The notes beneath the pieces are model-generated. The model saw only the letters and a list, made by a program, of their open reading frames with translations, did not search any database and had not been told where the DNA came from. Positions 10,021-21,120 of a stretch of 64,000 nt of DNA are shown piece after piece (the first letter of the stretch is position 1; the number at the start of each line of letters is the position of its first letter). The translations under genes and the position numbers were made by a program. Source of the stretch: Lactarius indigo (Eukaryota > Basidiomycota > Agaricomycetes > Russulales > Russulaceae); the NCBI GenBank assembly GCA_025766275.1, contig JAFKAC010000072.1:238281-302280 (forward strand). Direction: 5' to 3'.

Positions 10021-10897
10021 GAGGGGGCAGCTCACAGCATGCGGAAGAAGCCTCAAAGCCATGTTGGACACCCCGAAGTTCTTATACCACAAACAGCTGG
10101 TAAGTTGATTGTCAAGGAAGAGCATCATGAAAGCTATGAGGTAGCTGCCATGGATACCTATATCAACACACGTCAGTGTGGGATCTGTCGGCGCAAGATA
10201 TCCAATGAGTTCTTTGGGAATAGACCTGGTGAGTGTCTATGTGCTGGCGGATAAGTGACTGTGTGACCCACAGCCACCAGTGTCTCCTTCCTTAGCATGT
10301 TCCAAACCACACTGCCCTTGTTGTGTTGGCATGCCCTCACGTTTGTGTTGCGATACCTGCAACCCAGGCTCCTTTATCCTCCCAGTTCCTGAAACAGCCA
10401 TTCCAAAACAATCTCGTGCCCCTAATAAGTTCAAGGTCAATAGCTGCAGATACATGGCAACTGAATTGGACTGCAAGCTCAAGGAGTCTTTGCACGATTG
10501 GCAAACGAGGGAACTTCGGAATTTGGGAGTCACAACTGGCAACAATATGTTTGGGGCCCAGTTCATTATGACGGATGAGGTCCTGGACTGTATTGTGGAC
10601 TTGGCTCACTACAACAAGATCGACAACCTTGCAACACTCCAGAGCCAAGTGAGCTGGCGCAATTGTGATTGCTGGGGACCAGATGTCCTTATTATTGTCA
10701 AGGCACATGCACCCCCTGTTGCCACACCTTCAAGAGAAACTCTGCGTCCCGCTGAAAATCTCCTGGGGCCATCCACAGGACATTGGCTCTCCCCTGTCCC
10801 TGGAAGTGTCGGGGCCACCCCTTCCAGTTCCAAACCTCATCCAAAGAGCAGGTATCGATGCGGCTCGTGTGGTAGTACCACCCATATAGGTAAGCCA
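10021..10897 (+). pseudogene. RecQ-like DNA helicase C-terminal remnant
   Basis: Two exon-like pieces joined by an intron from about 10207 to 10294 encode QCGICRRKISNEFFGN followed by CPCCVG ... LCCDTCNPG, a cysteine cluster like the RecQ zinc-binding region. Next comes a helical tail (LHDWQTRELRNLGV, MTDEVLDCIVDLAH) and a final C..C segment ending at TAG 10895-10897. Agaricomycete genomes carry many RecQ-like genes with this tail. No helicase motor domain is present, so this is a fragment. Identification is from motif memory. Confidence 0.45.
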
Positions 10898-12180
10898 TCT
10901 CTTCTGAACTTGATATGTCCTGTAACTCCCATTGATTACTTATTGTCGACATCATCATCAGCTTCAAACCACCTATGCCCAAAACACAAGTCATGCACAG
11001 GGGTCGGTGTTGTTCTGAATGAGAACGTGTTCAGAGTTATAGTAGGTGTTCCTTTGAGTCCATGTCATCTAACTCACGTTCTCTTGTTTTACAGGTAGAA
11101 TAGTCTCTTTTGTATGTACCTGTTGTTCAATACGATCCGCTGCCGTTTCTCATCATACGACCTGGGTTCTGCCCACATTCTATCGCCGGGACTAATGAGT
11201 AGCATCAACAAGTGTCCCCTGGCACCATAACAATGGGTAGCAAATGTGGCTGTGTTCTCAGTGTCATGTCATCCCGTACATCTTCTCATTCCTGCTTCTG
11301 CGTGGAACCCATTGCATCTTCTTCTGTCCCATCTAGCCCGCAATTTACATCCAACATCAGCCCTGACCTGCAAACCGTTGAAGACCTCCACCCAGATGTG
11401 CATGTACAGCTGCAGGTTTGGGCTTGCTGTCACTTATTCGGGAGTCTGTCACTGGCACGATGTCCCTGATGTCCTTAGCAGCCACTCCATGAGTTAGTGA
11501 CTCAAACCTGGGTGGGTTGGTATTGTTTGTGCTTCTACTTCTCTTTGTTGGCTGAATTCTCAACTCTTTTTTGGCAGGCCCTGATGAATGTGACTACAAC
11601 CGGCACCTCAGCAATCTGTCTTACCTGAAGGTGAGTGAAGCAATTCCTGCACAAGTTGAGTCAGGTGAGAGGCTAGGGCTGCACGTCATGCATATATATT
11701 TGCTGGGGCAGGGTCGCGCTGGCCAGTATGTCTCATGTTGCAGTTGCCCCCCCCCCCCCCAGCTACTCTGCTGATCACATTGTCTCATGCAGGCACGCGC
11801 TTCCAATTCCTACATGAGATTCCCATATTTGCATGCTACAAGGTACGGTCGCAAATCGTCAGCTGGGACCACAAATGGGTACGTTTCATTCACTCACTTG
11901 CCCACCTGACCCCTGCTCATCTTCTGTTTCATGTAGTTCTATAACACTTCATCTCACACCACAAGCCCACATTGTGCTGGTCCACGCCATCCACCACTAA
12001 CAGTTGTGACTCCAAAACAGACGACGACAGCAGCTCCTCCTCAGCACCAACACCATCAGCCTCCAGTGCGAACCGTGCTTGAGACATTTCGCTGCGCAGT
12101 TGCATGGAAGGCACAACCATCTCTCGTCTTTTCTTTCAACAACAACTGTCATAATATTCAGATGAGAAGCGTCCTCACGA
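10898..12180. other. Degenerate stretch, no convincing gene
   Basis: Short ORFs in several frames with possible splice sites, but no recognisable domain. A run of 13 cytosines starts near 11749. It may hold further decayed exons between the RecQ-like and armadillo-like fragments. Confidence 0.4.
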
Positions 12181-12181
12181 G

Positions 12182-12756
12182 CACAGGTGCTCATTTGACT
12201 TTTGCAAGGCTGCACTTATCAAGGCGGTCATTGAGATCGTGGGCAAAGAGAAAAATGTCGACATGCTGTGGGATGATTCAGACCAGGAGCACCCCAGTGG
12301 AGTGCTAGTCGTGCAGATGGTATGGTGGATCAAGAAACACAAGGATCTAAAGGAGAACAACCGCAACGACCTTTTCAAGTTGGTCTGTGTCATGTTGACA
12401 TTGGGAATCTTTTGCGACACAGAGAGGAAGTGGTTTAGATGTCCATTGTAGGTGTGTTCTCTCTCACTCTCACAAGCCCTCCCATCAGCCTTGCCCCCAA
12501 TATTGCTGCACTGCTACGACCCAAGACGGACATCAAAGTCAAGCACGGCCTCATTGGTCTGGTCAAACATCTCACATATGCAGCACCTGCTCACGCCCCT
12601 CTCAGCGAGGCCGGCATTGTTGAGCGACTTGTCAACTCAAACATTTTCCAACCGAGCACGGACATTGCTGAAATGGTGCAGGTCAATGCCATCGGAGTCG
12701 TGAAAGAACTATACAACGGCGATGGTGAGTTCTGTGACCCCAAAGTCCCTGAGTAG
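12182..12756 (+). pseudogene. Fragment resembling RAP1GDS1/SmgGDS armadillo-repeat protein
   Basis: Two exon-like segments. About 12200-12450 encodes a helical piece (KAVIEIVGKEKNVD, VVQMVWWIKKHKDLKENNR, MLTLGIFCDTERKW). About 12485-12725 encodes NIAALLRPKTDIKVKHGLIGLV, EAGIVERLVNSNIF and VQVNAIGVVKELYNGD. The repeat character and wording recall fungal rap1 GTPase-GDP dissociation stimulator-like proteins. Neither end of such a gene is present, and it is surrounded by mobile-element pieces, which suggests capture. Identification is by memory of the family. Confidence 0.45.
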
Positions 12757-12892
12757 AGCAGACAGGACACCACTCCCCTTTCCACCATGCCCAGGCCCTC
12801 CCTCCAGGGCATCCTCAGCACACTCTGAGTACCCGGAAACCATGAACCACATACAGGGATTGGGTCATTCTGACTGAGAAATATGACCACGG

Positions 12893-15800
12893 TTAGTCTG
12901 CTGCTAAATCTGCAGCAACTATCTCACATGCATCATCATCTACAGATAGACTACTAGTCTTCTTTGCATTTACCATGTGAAACCCTTTCACCAGATTATC
13001 CATTATCTCTCGCTCTACAACTCTTCCCTGCCAGAATTCACATGTGCCCGATGACTGTATGTATGCACGCAGTCTCTCAATCATCGCGGTCATATTGGGA
13101 GGCATATGTTTGAGGGTGCAATGTGTAAGTTGAAAAGCAGACTCGACCATTACATGGCAGCTCCTGAACACCTCAATCAGAGGCGACTGCTTACATATGT
13201 ACTTGATGGTGCTATTCGGGCCACTCCCCGAATAAATGACCTGGTTTGATGCCAACAACAGTAAGTCTGGGTTTGTATAACTTGTAACGCATGTTTGCTC
13301 ACCTTTGTATAAAGGTTATTCCACTCTACCAACCAGTCAACAGGGCAGAAGGCATTAGGCTTCCCTGTTGGGTTACACAGCAAATTCATGCAGACTATAT
13401 GACTGTCGTTTTCAAATGAGCACCCCAACTCACTGACTTCCACATGGAACTCACCTCAGATCAGGAGGATACACCTTGTGTAAGTTCTTCATGAACCTTG
13501 CCAGCTGTGATGTGTACTTATGTTTTCCCGTGGCACAGAAGATATATATCCATGGTAAGAATGAGGCCTCAACGTGACCAATGTCCCCAGCGTTCATGGC
13601 GCTACAGAGGTCAACATAGAGGAGGTAATCCCTGTTTCGTAGAGTCTGGTTCTTGAATTGCTGATCTCTTTCAGTCTCAGGTTTTGTGCGTGACTGTGAT
13701 AGGCCCTCCATTGTTGCCACATATTTCCAAACAATCTCTTTGGAAACCTTGACAACTAGGTCCCAGTCCGGCTTTGATGCTGCGAACACCTCAAGAGATG
13801 TCCAGTTCACTGGGTCCAGTGCAGAGACCTCAATCCACCAACACTCGAGGATGGTGGCACGTAGTTCATGATGGACCACATCATGCATCCAATGAAAACC
13901 TGGCTTAGTGGTCATTATGCCAGTCTCGCAGGGCCATAGAATCCCCACATGTTGGTATGTGCTGTTTAAGTCGCCACGCCCTTCCTTTTCCCGAAGATAA
14001 GTCCTCCACAGAGCGTCCACACAGGCCATTTTATAATGGAACAACCCCAGCAGGAAGACGACAAATTGAAACCTGTTTTTAGGTGTGTCTTCTATGCGCT
14101 GAGAGTCCCTGATCATATCCAGGTGTTCCTTTGTCAAGAGGTCCCCATGAACGAAGAGTACAAACTCAGACATGTCAACATTTCTGCTAGTTGAGAACCC
14201 AGGTTCTGTAGTGTTGCCTAGACCACCTTGCTGGAGTAAGTTGTCCATAACTTCAATATTTCCGTCAACTGATGACTGTTTAATCTTCATGGACCTCATA
14301 GGTATCTGTTCCGTCTTTGTCAGTGGAATTGCAAGGATCAAGTTGATCGTCCCAAGACTTTTGGACAGATTCCCAAAATACTGGCCATGGTTCACCAAAA
14401 TTTCTCGTACATGCCACACAAATGCCTCTTGTTGTGGACTGATGTCTTTTCCTGGGCTTGGTTGATTGTAGCGGTCTGTCAGATGGTATTTCACCAGATC
14501 AAATTTGTCAAATACCACAGGTGAGGCCAAGGGTGAAGGGTTTTGAGGATCCATCTTCCACAGTGCCTCGGAACACCGCAACACCTCAACATCTTCAACA
14601 CCCACAAGTGGTATTGCTGTAGCGGATGTGGCACTCACAAATGATGACTGGTGAGTGAGTGTCAGCTCAGAGGTCTTGAAATTGATATCAAAGTTATCAT
14701 AGGCGATGGCCACTTTGAGTGAGCGCAGACTCTCTTTGATCCTATGCACGCTGTCATTTGACATTGACTTCACAGCCCTCTGGATGGACTTGATGCTTAT
14801 TGACAGGCCTGCGTGTGCGAGGACTTCAATGACGCACTGAGGAACATTTGCTGAGTGTACGAAGATCCCTATGACACTCTGTAAGTAATTGCAGTTTTTG
14901 TTCGCGCTCTTAAGGATGATACTGGTACAGACAACTGTTTTCTGAGGAAGTGTTGTGTATAGATAAACAATATATGATGTTCATATGGAGCCATGATGCA
15001 CAATGACCCAAAGGGCTGTATTCTTTGCAGACACACCTTTCCACGTCATCTTCTGAGGGTGCCTCAAGTCATCTTCTGAATCCGAATCTGAGTCAGTACT
15101 GTCATCCCCTTCAGTCTCACTGGCAGGTGTTGATAAGTGACCCTTGCGCACTTAGCGGCTCATACAGACCGGACTTGCAGCATGGACTGCTTTAGATTAG
15201 ATATATAGGACCTGTAGATTAGATACTGTTTTGATCTGTACAATCTATTACTTATCATTGCGTCACCTATGACATCATGTACTATGACATCATGCGGACT
15301 ACTCTGGACTTGTCATTGTACTACGTCTTTGTTCTTCCTTTAGATATATCCTTATTGTGATGTCATTATGATATCATCTTAGTCTGGACCCTTCTTGTTC
15401 TATACGCCTTGTTTCCCATATGCACACTCCTTTGTCCTATTGTAGAACAATGCGCTCCTTGTACTCTGTGACCTGTGGTTACTTCCCTTGTACTAGTGTC
15501 ACGCCTCTGTACAGTATAAGTAGACTGCTTGTACGCCCTGGTCCACATCAGTTCTCTCACTGCTGTGTGCCAGGTATGTCTTCTCCTCTGTAATACTACC
15601 ATCAGTTCTCTCACTGCTGTGTGCCAGACACTCTCTGCTTCAACTCTGCAAGATCTCTCTGTTGCTGCTTACCAGCTGCCCCTTTATCTCACCACAGTAC
15701 ACTTTGTCCCACTGTGAGTATTGGATCTCTGCATGCTGTTCATCAGCAGGTGTATCTTCGCCAAGCTCTCCAAGATTTCTTTCGGACTCGCCAAAGACCT

Positions 15801-16305
15801 CGGATAAGTTGATGCCCATGGGGTCAACTGCGTGGCATGGATCCCGCTTGTTAAGTGTACCAAGTAAAGCAAAAACAAATGTCCACAGAGTCGGAGCAAA
15901 TTGCCGGATCTTTCCTGCAAGTTGAGGCATGAAAGAAGACTCGACCTGTTCCACAGTAGCAGCGCTTGCATGAAAACGAAGCCCATGTTCTTTCTTTGTC
16001 AGCTCTTCAGCTTCTTTCCTCAATACTGTTTGTGTGGTCCAAAGGGCCCAGGCAGATACTGAAGCAGAGGTTGGGGTGTGATTAGCAAGGTAGGCGCATA
16101 TATTAATAGCTTCATGTTCCAGATGATCTTTGGCTGACTGCACTGCTTGATACCTCAGATCATTTATTTGGGAAGCAAGGACGTCCTCTACTAGTGAGGA
16201 TATTGAGTACCCATGTTCCGAGAGGTGATGAAGGACAGTAATGAGTTCAGGGCGCATGTGTACTGTGCATAGAGTCCACAGGTTGGGACTTTCAAGGGAC
16301 TTCAC
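12893..16305 (-). pseudogene. DUF6589-family protein gene, split by solo LTR B
   Basis: The N-terminal part (16305 to 15746: RPELITVLHHLSEHG, STVEQVESSFMP-like region, GINLSEVFGESERN) and the central part (14773 to 13451, 440 codons open: AYDNFDINFK, GVEDVEVLRCSEALWKMD, FVLFVHGDLLT, KPGFHWMHDVVHHEL, GDIGHVEASFLPWIYIF) and C-terminal exons (13443-13310, 13258-12893) together match the DUF6589 family of Agaricomycetes, in the family's order. Solo LTR B interrupts it at codon EDTP-A; removing it and one target copy restores the frame into an acidic Ser/Asp stretch. The family is highly repeated in these fungi and probably mobile; its biochemical role is not established as far as I know. Confidence 0.75.
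15128..15745 (+). repeat. Solo LTR B inside DUF6589 gene
   Basis: 618 bp, TGTTGATAAG ... TGTTCATCA, with perfect 5-bp target duplications GCAGG (15123-15127 and 15746-15750). It is the same family as A and C and has the same TATA-like sequence and doubled internal segment. Confidence 0.88.
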
Positions 16306-16519
16306 GTGTTCACAGATTCGGGTGTATGTACATTAATTAACAATTCCTAATATAGATACACACATCTCAATAATAAAACAGCAGATATGGTGACAAAGGA
16401 CCTCGATATGTCATGCCCTGGAAAATGCCGACACAAAAGTCCCCAGTCGGTCCCAAGCATAATGAGACACGAAGTTTGGATATAATAGGAAGGTGGGGGT
16501 GCACGTGTCTCTTATATGC

Positions 16520-16698
16520 GGGCCAATGGGAAGGAGTCTGCTCCTGGCCCACATCAGTTTTCTTCTGACTTATGTGCCAGACAACTTCTCTGCTTCACTT
16601 GCTTGACAACCCTTGTTGCTGCTTTCAGCCACTCTACATATCTCACCACAGTCTTCTCAGTCCACTGTGAGTATGTTCTCCATGTGTGCTGTTCATCA
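16520..16698 (+). repeat. LTR fragment D, same family
   Basis: The last about 170 bp match the 3' part of copies A-C (catcagtt, tgtgccag, tctcaccacagtc, ccactgtgagtatg) and end at TGTTCATCA. The upstream part is unlike the others, although a TATA-like CTTATATG lies just before. It is either a truncated copy or a diverged subfamily, and no target duplication was found. Confidence 0.6.
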
Positions 16699-16833
16699 AT
16701 GAGGACATAGAAGGCATTCAGAGCAGTTGTGCATGCCAAACTCCAGATGGCCATCACTAGCACTCATTTAGCACCAGTCAACAAAAATCTGTGAAGGTCC
16801 CTTTGGGCCCCTCCCTCCCTATGTCTATACATG

Positions 16834-17481
16834 TGATGAACAGTACACAAAGAGATCATACTCACAGTGGACAAGAGGACTGTGGTGAGATATGATAGGG
16901 TGTCTGAGAAGCAGCAACAGGGGTGCAAGCAAGTGAAGCTAGAGAAGTTGTCTGGCACACAAACAGTGAGAACTGATGTTATACATTGGAGAGGAGGGAG
17001 CTTACCTGGCACACAAACAGTGAGAACTGATGTGGACCAGGAGTGTACATGGTACTCTACTTATACTCCTACAGGGAGTGACAATAGTACAACACTAGTA
17101 ACACTAGTCACAGAACACAAGAAGGTATTGTTCTACAAATGGACAAAAGAGTGGATGCTTTGAGAACAAGGGTATGGAGAATAAGAAGAGTCCAGAGCCA
17201 AATGATATCATAGTGACATCATAATAAAGATAAAGCTAAGTACAGAACAAAGGAAAGTACAAAGGCATTATACAACACAGAGTCCAGATGTATGATGTCA
17301 TAGAAGTACAGTGATGTCATGTATGATGCAATGATAAGTCCAGATTGTACAGATCAAATAGTATCTAATCTAAAAGTCCTGTATATCTAATCTAAAAGTC
17401 CTGTATATCTAATCTAAAGCAGTCCATGCTGCAAGTCCAGTCTGTACGAGCCACTAAGTGCGCAAGGGTCACTTATCAACA
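16834..17481 (-). repeat. Solo LTR C, inverted
   Basis: 648 bp on the minus strand with the same ends as A and B, flanked by perfect 5-bp duplications ACATG (16829-16833 and 17482-17486). Short local duplications in the 3' region (for example the repeated phrase tctaatctaaaagtcctgta near 17370-17410) make it a little longer. Confidence 0.88.
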
Positions 17482-17492
17482 ACATGCACTAC

Positions 17493-18761
17493 AGCAGGAT
17501 CCAAATCGATAGGCCCCTTCCATTTCAAGTACAGTGGTACCAGGGTTTAAACAACCCATGCTGGCTTTTTTCCCACAGAAAATAAATGTTATAAATACAA
17601 ATAAATGAATAAAATTATACTTATCACTTTCAATGCTAAGTCATGCTTGCCATGCAATGGGATGATATGACTATGATACCTCAGGCCACATGGTGAAAAT
17701 TACCTTTTCATGTGTCCGACAGGACTAGTGTATATTTAGTTACTGTACTACACTAATAGTGGTAATCTAAGAAGGCCATAGCATTGTGGGTGAGGCTTGC
17801 AAGCCATGTCAGTGTTGTGGGTGTAGCAGCACCATATCAATGTTACAGGGTTGTGGCACCACATTGCTGCTGTGGCATCACAGCACCACATTGGTATCAT
17901 GGCATTGTAGCACCATGTTGGTGTCATGGTGCCAGGGCACCATGTCAGAGTCGTGGTGTTGTGGCACCACATCGATATCATGGTGTTGTAGCACCATATT
18001 GATGTTGTGGTGTTGGCGCTGCATCTGTGTCGTGGTGTCGTGGTGATGTCGAGTCGTGGCACCATGTTGGTGTTGTAATGTCATGGCACCCAGAGAGCGT
18101 GTTTAAACCTAGAAAGTAAAAAAACAAAAACAAAAACACAATATTGTAGTTAGCTAAAAGTCAGCTAAATTGATATGGCAAGACAACTTAGCCTGGTAGC
18201 TTCTTGAGGGTTTCCTGGACCAAATGAATGCAGTTGATGAGGACTGCATTGGATGTGAATGCTGCTGTGGCAGTTGTTGACATGTTGCAGCATCACCCAG
18301 TCTGGTGACCTGCATGCCCAGCAAAACCCATGACCTGTGACATTAGGTAAGGGTTTCATGAGGGTCACAAATTCTGTACCTGTACCCACCAAAACCCTTG
18401 GGCAAGCTGCGCAACCACTTGAGTGACTGTTCACTGACATGTGTGTATTCATGGATATCCAATCATGAACACCTTGAAGAGACATGGAAAGAGCCATCTC
18501 TTTCAGGTCACTGGATATGTGACAATGGACCATTGTTGAGGGTTTTTGGAAGGGAAGGGAGAGGGGATGGCAACCCAGTGGCAACCTTGATGGCAATGTT
18601 GCCGAGCAATATGTTGGGACAACTATTTTATAACCCAATTCTTGCAACATAACTAATTCTAAAAACACTTTTCTTCTGACTTAATTATGAACCCCGCTAG
18701 TAAACTTTTAAGTCCGAATCTTGTGTATTTGTTGAAGGGGCCTATCGATTTGGATCCTGCT
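17493..18761. mobile_element. 1.27-kb element with 28-bp terminal inverted repeats
   Basis: 17493-17520 is the perfect reverse complement of 18734-18761 (starts AGCAGGATCCAAATCGATAG). One base outside each end lies a TA (17490-17491 and 18763-18764), compatible with a TA target. No transposase ORF is present. The interior holds a minisatellite and AT-rich sequence, so it is probably a non-autonomous DNA transposon. Confidence 0.65.
17827..18090. repeat. 27-bp minisatellite
   Basis: Seven head-to-tail 27-bp units (17827, 17854, 17881, 17908, 17935, 17962, 17989) with the core gCACCAyattGrtrtcatgg, then degraded units to about 18090. The period is a multiple of three, which explains the apparent open frames on both strands. 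Confidence 0.8.
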
Positions 18762-18977
18762 ATAAGATCCCCTCACACCCCTTGCCCTCACCTATAATAG
18801 TCCGATGTCACTGAGATACTGGTTACTAGTACCCTATGCAACCCGAATGGCACCGTCTCCCATGTTGTCCTAATCGTATGTCAGTGTGTTATGACATCTT
18901 AAACGGATGATAACCCTATGCATGATACACAAAAACAACACATAGATTATGGTACAAGATTGCTCAGTCCCAGAGCT
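18762..18977. other. Short gap before GH17 gene
   Basis: No ORF, repeat or RNA gene recognised. Confidence 0.4.
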
Positions 18978-20346
18978 CTAGCAGGACGTTCGGGGTGCAA
19001 AAGGGAATTTGAGCCTCCCAGAGGTATCATATATCCCATAACCAGGCTCCTGATCGTCAGAGTAGATATGGGCGAACCAACCAACGCCACCGCCCACGAC
19101 CTTCTTCAAGTCATGACAGTGTTGATCTAGTAAAGTGTAATAGGCCTGAAGGAAAACGTCAATGTTGTAAAGATACGGAGCCTGGGTCCTGAAGTACACA
19201 CATGTTCACTTGAGATACTTGCGACGGCATTGGGGCTGTTCGGTTGGACACCTGGCGACGTCACGGAGGGCCAGCCATTCTGCAGAGGCATGGACAATGA
19301 GTAGGAGTAACTTCATGCGATGATGCGCACCTCATCTAGATACATCTTCTTCCCCTTTCCGTGATTAATAAACCAGGTCAAGTCATTGAGGACCAAGGGC
19401 CAAGCCTGGTCACCTGTGGAAGGATGAATAAAGGTCGGTCAGCTCGCAGGAACCTACCTGATGATGCCGTCTGAGCGAAGAACGGTAGCATGTGAATGTT
19501 GATGAAGTCTAGAGCGTCTAGCACTATCTGCGCTCCTCCGTTCTCCTGATAACCAAATGCCAGCTCGCTCACTGTGACCGGAATGCCTAGACTTGACAAG
19601 TTCTTTTTGGCGGCCAACACCTGCACAGTCAGGTCCTCGGGTGACAGGACCGAATCAAAAAGAGGTTCAGAGCCAAATTGAACCACACGCGTGACAAACT
19701 TGGCTTTTGGATTTGAATGAAGGGTCCCAAAAAGAGTATCGCGCCGACGTTTCCATTCATCCGTACCGTCGAAGCCAAACTGCCAGTGGTTTCAAACTAA
19801 GTGCGAAATATCACGTAACCCAGGCAGCTCACCCAGATGAGGGCATGCACCCCCAGTGAGTTGTCCCAAGCCGCCGTGATAATATCGTCGTAAAACCCAT
19901 CCCGATCGCAAGCACCGTATAGACGGACATATCTTGAGTGGAACGTATTGCGAATATCTGCAAATTCCTTTTGGAGTTGAGAAAGGCCTTGGCCTGTAGA
20001 CGGAGTAAGTCAATTTAGACAATTAGAACACAACATACTCACAAGCAGTGACTTCGTAGCTGAAACCCACGAAAGCATACTCTGTGGCAGGGTCACACCA
20101 CCATCCTTTGGTACTTCCCGGAACTTGGGAAGGTGTCCGGAAACCAATGGCAGGGAAACAATGTGTACCATCACCTGAGCTGGGGGGTGGCACGGAGGAA
20201 GGCGCAGGCACAGCCGGCACGTTCGACTGAGGGCTATTGGATGTAGGGTCATGGTGCACACGTGAATCAGGAGGGAAAGGCGAGGCAAAAACCTGCACAG
20301 CAGAGAGGAGAGTCAGTAGTAAAGAAAACATGATCTCTGGAGACAT
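18978..20346 (-). CDS. Secreted glycoside hydrolase family 17-like protein (beta-1,3-glucanase type)
   Basis: The start chosen at 20346 gives MSPEIMFSLLLTLLSAVQVFAS, a clear signal peptide; an upstream Met would spoil it. A Pro/Ser linker follows, then the TIM-barrel domain. Exon joins can be read through by conserved protein: EVTA/CQGLSQLQKEF, HALIW/FGFDGTDEW, MYLDE/NGWPSVTSPGVQP and SSEH/AYYTLLDQHC. Recognisable pieces are YVRLYGACDR, VTVSELAFGYQENGG, NGWPS and WFAHIYSDDQEPGYGIY, typical of fungal GH17 (wall beta-glucan remodelling). Stop TAG at 18978-18980. No frameshift found. Substrate not provable from sequence. Confidence 0.85.
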
Positions 20347-21120
20347 GCGGGGACTCGAAGGACTTGAGCCCAAGATTCTTGGGCGCCGCACAATGACGCA
20401 GGCTGAGCTATATAACTAGGCTTAGGGCAATCCAAAATAAGTCCGCGGAGGGTGCACATGGAAATGTGCGCCGCATTTCCCAAACTGTCGGGGGGCGATT
20501 GGATGGCAGGAGGTAAAAATCATGAGGCTGAGAAAACATGGTTTGGCAGATGGCCGCTATCGGACCACTGGCAGGCTTCGTGCAAATTTGCACGATAGCC
20601 CACGAGTTTGAGACGAGAAGAGGTAGAGCCGAGTGTTAAGGGACCTTGGGACGCCAACTAAGTAAACTTCGGATCAGACGTGACGCGTCGTGAATAGATA
20701 CGCAACCTGAAAGTAGGAAAAGGTAGACAGGTTCATAAAGTTCGGCATTTCAGCCGTGGTGTGAGTGTGAGAAAAAACGGGCCGCACACGTGGTCAAAGA
20801 ACTCGGAACCAAAAATGCACCACAAGGTCCATCAGTGCTGGATCCCCCAAAAAAAAAACAACAAAAAAGTCCATCAGTGCATCAGGTCCAGCGAACAGCG
20901 AAACAATCACGGTACTAGTAGCAGCTTATCCGCGAGTCAATTTTTTTTAGCCCCCATCCAATGACGAGCATTCTTTTTATGTGAAAGCAGCCCCTGGAGC
21001 TCCCCTAAATAGCCCCTAAATAGCTATGTCCAGCGCCGCGAATTTGTCAGAAGTACATTGAGTTGAAACATCTACTACAAACGTGGGTACAGTGCTATCG
21101 TGACAGAAATATGCATCGTA
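20347..21120. other. Intergenic region
   Basis: No supported gene. Contains short A-rich tracts near 20850 and 20935-20950. Confidence 0.4.

Noticed and set aside
15128..17481. Inverted repeats B and C as the long terminal inverted repeats of one 2.35-kb DNA transposon
   Set aside because: Each copy has its own, different, perfect 5-bp target duplication and TG...CA ends, so they are independent solo LTRs.
17748..18084. Overlapping ORFs on both strands with His/Thr- and Cys-rich repeats
   Set aside because: They are translations of the 27-bp minisatellite, whose period is a multiple of three.
18165..18668. 167-codon minus-strand ORF inside the TIR element
   Set aside because: No recognisable domain, odd composition, and an opposite-strand ORF of similar quality overlaps it.
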